Assembly (NCBI RefSeq): GCF_001375535.1
Contig: NZ_LN831197.1
Coordinates: 2,611,230-2,675,229, forward strand
Length of the DNA: 64,000 nucleotides
Direction: 5' to 3'
From: Bacillus niameyensis
GTDB taxonomy: Bacteria > Bacillota > Bacilli > Bacillales > Bacillaceae_C
Shown here: piece by piece, positions 57,963 through 64,000 of the stretch
Layout of the letters: every line of letters begins with the position of its first letter
How positions within the stretch are numbered: the first letter of the stretch is position 1
The notes under the pieces: model-generated
Told to the model about the DNA's origin: nothing
What the model saw: only the letters and a program-made list of their open reading frames with translations
Databases searched by the model: none
Position numbers and translations under genes: made by a program

Positions 57963-58925
57963 TTATTTTACTGTTTTTCTCCAATTTATTTTGGCAGTGA
58001 TTTTAAAGTTTTCATTAGACCCTATACCATGAATCATCTCTAACAATTCTTTTGCAGCTAAATATCCACTTTCATAGCGCGGGATTGTTATTGTTGTTAA
58101 TCCGAATGCCTCTGCCGTACTACTATCATCAAAGCCTGTTACGGAAATATCATCGGGAACTTTATAGTCGTTTTCCTTCAAAGCTTTTAAAGCGCCAATA
58201 GCCATATTATCATTGGCACATACTAAAATTTCTGGAAGGCTGTTACTTAAAATCAAAATGTTCGCCGCACGATACCCGCTCTTCTCTGAAAAATCCCCAT
58301 GATAATAATTAGACCTTTGAAAAGAAATTTGATTTGCTGTTAAAGTATCAAGAAAAGCCTGGAATCTCTCTTGATGATCCAGAGAACTTTCGTAGCCCCC
58401 AATATAACCGAAATTGCGATACCCTTTATCAATCAGAGCCTGCACAAACTCACCCATAACCGTATAATTTTCAGTTATAACGCTTTTTATATAATCATTT
58501 TCAATAAGCCGATCCATTACAATAATTGGATAATCTGGTTTAGCTGTCGATACGAGAAATTCGTTATTCATCTCTTTATCAAGGACAATCGCCCCTCTTG
58601 TAAAATTGCTACGCATAAAATTTTTACTAGAATTCGTCGTACAGACTATTAAATCAAATCCATTTTCAGATAAATAATCATTAATTCCTTTAATTATTTT
58701 TAAATAAAAGCTTCTTTCAAAATTACTAAAGTTGAATACTATCGTATTAGTACGACCCGTTTTTAAGCTTTGCCCTATTATATTTGGCCGATAACCCATT
58801 TCCTCACATAACTGTAAAATACGTTCTTTCGTTTCCTTCCCTACATTCTTTCGGCCGTTAAGTACATTTGAGACAGTTGACACAGAAACACCCGCGGCCT
58901 TAGCTATATCTTTTAGACCTACCAA
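57963..58925 (-). CDS. LacI-family transcriptional regulator
   Basis: Repressor of 320 residues. The helix-turn-helix is residues 4-25 (LKDIAKAAGVSVSTVSNVLN), with a hinge helix to residue 60. The periplasmic-binding-protein-like sensor shows NTIVFNFSNFERSFYLKIIK, VIVMDRLIENDYIKSVITEN and FGYIGGYESSLDHQERFQAF. ILVCANDNMAIGALKALKEN is also present. Start is TTG at 58925 with GGGGTGA upstream. It lies upstream of and is codirectional with the maltose phosphorylase operon, whose promoter region has a palindrome as candidate site. Confidence 0.9.
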   Translation of the reverse strand: MVGLKDIAKAAGVSVSTVSNVLNGRKNVGKETKERILQLCEEMGYRPNIIGQSLKTGRTNTIVFNFSNFERSFYLKIIKGINDYLSENGFDLIVCTTNSSKNFMRSNFTRGAIVLDKEMNNEFLVSTAKPDYPIIVMDRLIENDYIKSVITENYTVMGEFVQALIDKGYRNFGYIGGYESSLDHQERFQAFLDTLTANQISFQRSNYYHGDFSEKSGYRAANILILSNSLPEILVCANDNMAIGALKALKENDYKVPDDISVTGFDDSSTAEAFGLTTITIPRYESGYLAAKELLEMIHGIGSNENFKITAKINWRKTVK

Positions 58926-59166
58926 ATTTTCACCCCATTATCCCTTGTAAAATCTATTGTAAAATTTACTTCAGTTTTATAAAATGATTTTACTTCAAAA
59001 TTAAAAAATATACAAATTGCAATTGCTTGTTTTCTTACAGGGGATTGCATCACCGAAAACTTACGCTTATACTCGGAATGGATATACTTTTAAAAAATCA
59101 AAAGTCTTAGAACGATGGAACTCAAATTTCGAGACATACTTATATAAATTTTTAGGAGGCAAAACA

Positions 59167-60039
59167 GTGAAACGATCACTAAGATGGATAACGACTATCC
59201 TTTTCCTTACTTTATTGATTGCTATTCAATCAGGATGTAATTTTCTTAATCAGAATAACGATGGTAATAAGGCTGATGAACAAATAGAAGATCAAAATAA
59301 AGATACGGAAAACCAGCAAAACAATACTATAGAAAAAAATAATAAGGACGAGGAAAACACGAATCAGGAAAAGCCCCCAGCAGATGATAAAAATTCTAAC
59401 GCATCTAAAGATAATTCCAAGCCTAAGGCAATTGAAGTTGTTACTGATCCAACTGATATTCGCGTACTAGTCAATAAGCAATTTAAACTTCCGGATGATT
59501 ATGCTCCCGATGATTTAGTCTATCCTGACGTGAGATTCATCTTTAGCGAAAAGGTGGAAAAGCGCCAAATGCGTGAAGTGGCTGCAAAGGAACTAGAAAA
59601 GATGTTTGCTGCTGCTGAGAAAGACGGCATCTATTTAGCAGGCGCCTCTGGGTACCGTTCTCAAGCTACTCAAATCATTCTTTATAATAATTATGTCGAT
59701 AAAGATGGCAAAGAGGCTGCCGATCGCTACAGTGCAAGGCCCGGACATAGTGAGCATCAGACTGGTTTAACAATGGATGTTTCTACATCCTCAGGAGAAT
59801 GTGCTGTTCAAGACTGTTTTGCAGACACTCCTGAAGCAAAATGGCTAGCCGAGCATGCACATGACTATGGGTTTATTATTCGTTATCCAAAAGGAAAAGA
59901 AAATATAACAGGCTATCAATACGAACCATGGCATATTCGCTATGTCGGAACAGAGATTGCAAAAGAACTCTCTGAAAAGAATATTACATTAGAGGAATAT
60001 TTCGGAGTAGCTGTTCCCGTAGATGGGGAAGAAGAATAG
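59167..60039 (+). CDS. VanY-type D-alanyl-D-alanine carboxypeptidase lipoprotein (YodJ-like)
   Basis: Peptidoglycan-trimming metallo-carboxypeptidase (M15B) of 290 residues. The GTG at 59167 is the start (TAGGAGG seven bases upstream); the frame extends to 59017 upstream with no signal. The lipoprotein signal ends at QSGC (Cys about 24). A low-complexity Asn/Glu/Lys/Asp spacer (about 28-85) precedes the catalytic domain: SGYRSQATQIILYN, the zinc motif RPGHSEHQTGLTMDV, and EPWHIRYVG with the third zinc ligand. B. subtilis YodJ has the same layout. Single gene. Confidence 0.9.
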   Translation: MKRSLRWITTILFLTLLIAIQSGCNFLNQNNDGNKADEQIEDQNKDTENQQNNTIEKNNKDEENTNQEKPPADDKNSNASKDNSKPKAIEVVTDPTDIRVLVNKQFKLPDDYAPDDLVYPDVRFIFSEKVEKRQMREVAAKELEKMFAAAEKDGIYLAGASGYRSQATQIILYNNYVDKDGKEAADRYSARPGHSEHQTGLTMDVSTSSGECAVQDCFADTPEAKWLAEHAHDYGFIIRYPKGKENITGYQYEPWHIRYVGTEIAKELSEKNITLEEYFGVAVPVDGEEE

Positions 60040-60053
60040 ATATAGAAAGAACC

Positions 60054-60092
60054 GAACCTATGAAGTTTTATTTTCCATAGGTTCCTTTATTT
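60054..60092. terminator. Terminator between VanY-like and sensor kinase genes
   Basis: GAACCTATG (60054-60062) pairs with CATAGGTTC (60076-60084), followed by CTTTATTTTT on the plus strand. It may serve both converging genes. Confidence 0.82.
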
Positions 60093-60103
60093 TTCTAAAA
60101 ATC

Positions 60104-63100
60104 TCAGACTAAGTCTAGTAGTTCGTGATCCTGGATAACATAAACGGGAAGATGGAAAATGAAGCATGTTCCTTCATTTTCTTTACTTGTCACCGTCATT
60201 GTCCCCTTGTGATAACGAATAATTTCCTTACAAATAGCAAGCCCTAAACCATTTCCATCTGCTGACTTTGTATAATATCGGTCAAATATAAATGGTAGCT
60301 CATCCTCTGGAATTCCTGTTCCCGTATCTTTAAGTAAAAAGGAGATATACTGCTCGTTTTCATCAGCAACTAACTCAAATGAAATTGTCCCCTGATCTGT
60401 AAACCTAATCGCGTTAGAGACAAGATTTTGCATCACTTGTTCTAATTTCCTTACATTTACTTCGATCAGCGGATCCCCTTCCCTTTTTTGAAGGGAGTAT
60501 AGGGAAACATACTGAAGACCTGCCTTTTTTACTTCATAGCCAATTAACTGGCTTAAATGATCATACAATTGGTTAACCGGAATGTATTCAAGTTCGAAAG
60601 ATAATTCTCCAGATTCCCATTTTGCTAGTTCAAATAAATCCTGGATCATCTGATTTAGAGTTAATAGTTGTTGGTAACTTCTTTCCAAAGAATACATCTG
60701 TTCTTCTTTCTGATCAATCGTGCCATCCAGTATCCCTTCAATAAATCCGCGCACAGAAGTAATGGGTGTACGGAGATCGTGGGAGATGTCTGATAAAAAC
60801 TGCCGACGTATTTCCCCTGATTTAGTTAATTCTCTATTTGCTTCTTCCAGTTGCTCATAAGCTGATTCTAGAAGAGCTGTCCGCTTATTGACCTTTTCCT
60901 CTAAACTACTATATAATCTTGCATTTTCAATTGAGACAGCTGCCTGGGATGCTAGTAAATTTAATATCTCCGTCCTTTCTTGCGAAAAGGCACCTTCCAA
61001 ACTATCATTTTCAAGAAATAAAATACCAATCATTTTCCCTTGATGTAAAATCGGAAAACACAATACAGATTTAGGTTGGTTCATTTTTATATAGCGATCA
61101 TTTGCAAACAATCCGGCTTTTTCCATACTATGAAAGACAACGGGTTCGAGACTTTTCTCGACAAAGTTTACAATGTCTTGAGGATATTCAAATTGATCTT
61201 CTTCGGATAATAGTACGACTTCATCTACTTTTCCTTTAGCTACCAGCTTTAGCTGATCATCCGTTTTCAAAAATAACATGCCTTGTTGGGCACCGCTATT
61301 TTTTATCACAATATCTAAGAGCTTTTTTATTAACTTATCCATCATAACTTCTCCCGAAAGTGTTCGGGATGCCTTAAGAATTGTACTTATATCAATAGAT
61401 GATGTATCGATATTGTTTGCTCTAGGATATTCTTCATGGTACTCACCAAACTGTTGACTGTATCGTGTTCTAAGTTGCAAAGCTATTCTTGAAGCCCCCC
61501 ATTTTTCATATGCCTTAATCGCACTAGATAAAGATATTTTTGCAAGGCGAGGAAAGCCTTTTTCCAAGTAAAAACGACTAGCACAGTCACAAGCAATAGC
61601 TTCATCTTGGTTAAACCCATTTTTCCCTGCTTCTGTAACAGCTCTTTCATAATAGCGAATAGCTTCATCTTCTTGATTTTTGATCCTAGCTTCCTCCGCT
61701 TTAATAAGGAAATATTTATGGCGATAGTTTTCCGGGGCATATTTCTCCCAGTTTTTAAAAAGCCTAAGAATAAATTTAATTCGCTTAAAAATATTCTTTC
61801 GTTTGTTTGGATCAGCTTGATCATACATCCTACATAGCCATAATGCTTCATAAAAATAGAATTCTGGAACTATGACAAGAACTAGCGACCGGTCCACCGA
61901 ATGATTTAGCTTTTTTATTAAATCTTCTGCTACCATTTGTTCATTGAGTAAATAAGACATTTGCAAACGGAGTGAATAATGAACAATTTCAGCCGAGTCA
62001 TCATCGGTAAATTGATCACTATACCAATCTGGGATTTCCGGATTTCTATCCAAGTAGGAAATCCAGCCTTTTAATTCATTCAAGTATCTTTTAGAAAGAT
62101 CAAATTGGATTTGCTGAGTAAATTGTAATTGCTGATCAATTGTTTCACTCGTTTCCTGAATCCGATGACCTTTTAGAAAGCTAGTCATACAAATAAAAGA
62201 ACTGTTTGCACCAGCTAAATGGAAATTTCCCGATTTTAAACAGTTTTGTTGGGACTGGATCAAAGCCTTTTCACTCACTGCTAAATGATGCTTCCAATGA
62301 TTAATAAAACTGCCATATACAAAATTAACCCTGCCTAATAACTGGGCATTCCCGCTCTCTTTAGCATAATAAAGAGCTAACTTGCCATATTCATAGCTAT
62401 CATGAAAGTTATGAAAACCAGCGCTTAATATTAAGGCATAGTTATTATAAACTAGCGCCACTGAATCAGTTGTTCCATGTTTTAATGTAAAATTAAAGGC
62501 TTTTAACATCAATAAAGTGGCCAAGTTTTGATTCACGTGATAAGCAGGTGCATTCATATTAATAAAGGTTTGAACAATCAATCTTTGTTCACTATCCGTC
62601 ATTTTCGGCAAATTTTTCAAATCGTCCGCTTTACGGTTTTTCAGCAAAAACTTAGAGTGCAGGAATTCCTTTGCAACCGCTAGTTTGCTTGGCTTTTCAT
62701 TTAACTCCATACCAAATAAATGCAAAGCTCGCAAACCAGAACGCACTGCTTCCTCTACTCGATGTTGATGTATGAATAGCGTTATTTTTAAATTATAGAT
62801 TTTCAGCTTTTCCTCTCGAGATTGAACTAAGTCCAAAGCTTGATTAAATCGTTCTTCAGCTTTATCAAATTGATTATTTGTGTAGGCCATTTCACCAATT
62901 CCGAGAATGATTTTGATGAATGTAGGATCCTGTTTCCGATCTCCAATAAGTTCATATGCCATTTCAAAAAAAGTAAGCGCTGCTTTAAAGGCTGTCCCTT
63001 TTTTCGCCTTCTCACCAGCCAACGTATTCCATTCTGCCAATTGGACCTTTTCATCACCATTCAAATGGTGATTACATTGATTTAAATGGTTAACGATATG

Positions 63101-64000
63101 AAATATATGATCTTCAAGGATATCTTTTTTCTTGTAATACGCAACAAGTAGCCTCCCTATAATCAAATGACTTCTTTCTCGGTCAATGAGAGACATAGAT
63201 GAATAGATTGCTTGTTGGACTCTATCGTGCAAAAATTTGTAGACAAGGGGAGGAGCCTTACTATCCATATCTTTTTCTCGGTATATCCATTTATACCGAG
63301 GATCAAGAGGAAGGATTAATCCTTCCTCAAGCGCACTCATTAGTTGTTGCGCTGTTTCTAGTTCGTTCTGATTTTTTATTGCACTAAGTATGCGAATTTC
63401 AAACTGGTTTCCAATACAAGATGCCATTTCTAAAAGTTTTCGAGTCGTAGCTGGAAGACGATAAAATCGTTCTGTCACATAATGAACAATATCTTCTTGA
63501 TAAGGCAGTTGATGGAGTTGGCTAATATCCATTGTCCACTTCATATGCTTCTCATTAAAAACAATCAATTGATGATCATATAATGCCTGAAATAACTGCT
63601 GGATTAAAAAGGGGTTCCCGTTTGTGATTCTTTGCATAAATCTAGCTATATATTTCGCATCTTCTTCCTCGCATTCTAATAGATAGAGTGCCCATTCATG
63701 TAAATCAGCTAATTCCAGTGGATACAGCGGGATTGTGACTAATGACACCTCATTTTTTCTTAATTCATTGATCATAATCTGGAATGGATGAATGGAATCG
63801 ACTTCATTATGGCGATAGGCACCAATAACTAAAAAGTATTGCTTTTTCTGTTTTAAAGCATACTGAAGCAAGTCTAAAGTAGCTTGATCAGCCCACTGCA
63901 AATCATCAATAAACAAAACAAGTGGATGCCTCTCTGTAGCAAATACATTGATTAGATTATGAAAAGCAAAAAGAACTCGATTATGTGAATCTACTGGTGA
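60104..64000 (-). CDS. Large multidomain ATPase/GAF/sensor histidine kinase (5' end outside window)
   Basis: At least 1298 residues are visible and the frame stays open to the window edge (residues before LVLFIDDLQWAD), so the start is outside. A STAND/AAA-type ATPase part (Walker B LVLFIDD) is followed by a long TPR-like helical region, a GAF domain (SGAQQGMLFLKTDDQLKLV, then LCFPILHQGKMIGILFLEND) and a coiled coil. The histidine kinase core follows: the H-box ISHDLRTPITS, the N-box NLVSNAIRF, and the G-boxes DTGTGIPED and NGLGLAICKE. Known relatives carry a Ser/Thr kinase domain before the ATPase, which would lie to the right of the window. No response regulator is adjacent here. Confidence 0.88.
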   Translation of the reverse strand, partial: SPVDSHNRVLFAFHNLINVFATERHPLVLFIDDLQWADQATLDLLQYALKQKKQYFLVIGAYRHNEVDSIHPFQIMINELRKNEVSLVTIPLYPLELADLHEWALYLLECEEEDAKYIARFMQRITNGNPFLIQQLFQALYDHQLIVFNEKHMKWTMDISQLHQLPYQEDIVHYVTERFYRLPATTRKLLEMASCIGNQFEIRILSAIKNQNELETAQQLMSALEEGLILPLDPRYKWIYREKDMDSKAPPLVYKFLHDRVQQAIYSSMSLIDRERSHLIIGRLLVAYYKKKDILEDHIFHIVNHLNQCNHHLNGDEKVQLAEWNTLAGEKAKKGTAFKAALTFFEMAYELIGDRKQDPTFIKIILGIGEMAYTNNQFDKAEERFNQALDLVQSREEKLKIYNLKITLFIHQHRVEEAVRSGLRALHLFGMELNEKPSKLAVAKEFLHSKFLLKNRKADDLKNLPKMTDSEQRLIVQTFINMNAPAYHVNQNLATLLMLKAFNFTLKHGTTDSVALVYNNYALILSAGFHNFHDSYEYGKLALYYAKESGNAQLLGRVNFVYGSFINHWKHHLAVSEKALIQSQQNCLKSGNFHLAGANSSFICMTSFLKGHRIQETSETIDQQLQFTQQIQFDLSKRYLNELKGWISYLDRNPEIPDWYSDQFTDDDSAEIVHYSLRLQMSYLLNEQMVAEDLIKKLNHSVDRSLVLVIVPEFYFYEALWLCRMYDQADPNKRKNIFKRIKFILRLFKNWEKYAPENYRHKYFLIKAEEARIKNQEDEAIRYYERAVTEAGKNGFNQDEAIACDCASRFYLEKGFPRLAKISLSSAIKAYEKWGASRIALQLRTRYSQQFGEYHEEYPRANNIDTSSIDISTILKASRTLSGEVMMDKLIKKLLDIVIKNSGAQQGMLFLKTDDQLKLVAKGKVDEVVLLSEEDQFEYPQDIVNFVEKSLEPVVFHSMEKAGLFANDRYIKMNQPKSVLCFPILHQGKMIGILFLENDSLEGAFSQERTEILNLLASQAAVSIENARLYSSLEEKVNKRTALLESAYEQLEEANRELTKSGEIRRQFLSDISHDLRTPITSVRGFIEGILDGTIDQKEEQMYSLERSYQQLLTLNQMIQDLFELAKWESGELSFELEYIPVNQLYDHLSQLIGYEVKKAGLQYVSLYSLQKREGDPLIEVNVRKLEQVMQNLVSNAIRFTDQGTISFELVADENEQYISFLLKDTGTGIPEDELPFIFDRYYTKSADGNGLGLAICKEIIRYHKGTMTVTSKENEGTCFIFHLPVYVIQDHELLDLV

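Noticed and set aside
59017-59166. Upstream extension of the VanY-like frame
   Set aside because: The extension has no ribosome binding site and would bury the lipoprotein signal. GTG at 59167 has a strong site.

Overview
The window is AT-rich chromosomal DNA from an endospore-forming member of the Bacillaceae. The evidence is a complete gerA-type germinant receptor operon with its small fourth subunit, AGGAGG-type ribosome binding sites with many TTG and GTG starts, an Mta/TipA-type MerR regulator, a TmrB-like kinase, a PerR/Fur-type pfeT locus, a maltose phosphorylase operon with a cre site, and several short repeats of a kind I associate with Bacillaceae intergenic regions. No species can be named from the sequence. 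A lower mevalonate pathway is present, which is unusual because Bacillus relatives normally make isoprenoids by the MEP route.

Layout. 0-12 kb: tandem intergenic repeats, a DUF5068-like lipoprotein, two small proteins, an MprF-like membrane protein, the mevalonate operon (mvaK1-mvaD-mvaK2-fni), a TctA-type permease with a small partner, a coiled-coil protein and a GH3 NagZ. 12-16 kb: an antibiotic-resistance-type ABC-F gene behind a three-way transcription attenuator, paired FluC fluoride channels, an EcsC-family protein and a small protein. 16-24 kb: an accessory stretch with a GC-rich palindromic repeat, an MFS efflux gene behind nested palindromes, a candidate structured RNA, a VOC protein, a Uma2 nuclease-like protein, a TmrB-like kinase, a broken GNAT gene, an XRE regulator, and a PrsW-like intramembrane protease fused to a polymorphic-toxin tail with a probable immunity gene. 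24-31 kb: a GNAT gene, a glycosyltransferase-DedA-patatin operon, an Mta-like regulator, an ABC/LytTR/DUF3021 operon and two tRNAs (Ser-CGA, Thr-CGT).

31-44 kb: a very large secreted lamin-tail/calcineurin-type phosphoesterase, a TarJ-like dehydrogenase divergent from a DeoR regulator, selD-yhgE-mnmH (selenouridine tRNA modification), and a P1B4 metal ATPase (PfeT type) with PerR-box and Fur-box candidates. 44-52 kb: the germination receptor operon, a DHA2 MFS pump, an arylamine N-acetyltransferase and a striking seven-unit 52-bp tandem array of hairpins. 52-64 kb: a maltose/oligosaccharide uptake and phosphorolysis operon (binding protein, two permeases, GH65 phosphorylase, beta-phosphoglucomutase) with its LacI regulator, a VanY-type carboxypeptidase lipoprotein, and a large ATPase/GAF/histidine kinase protein cut by the right edge.

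The strongest candidates for something new are the PrsW-toxin/immunity pair, the structured RNA upstream of the MFS gene, the 52-bp hairpin array, and the clearly readable ABC-F attenuator.
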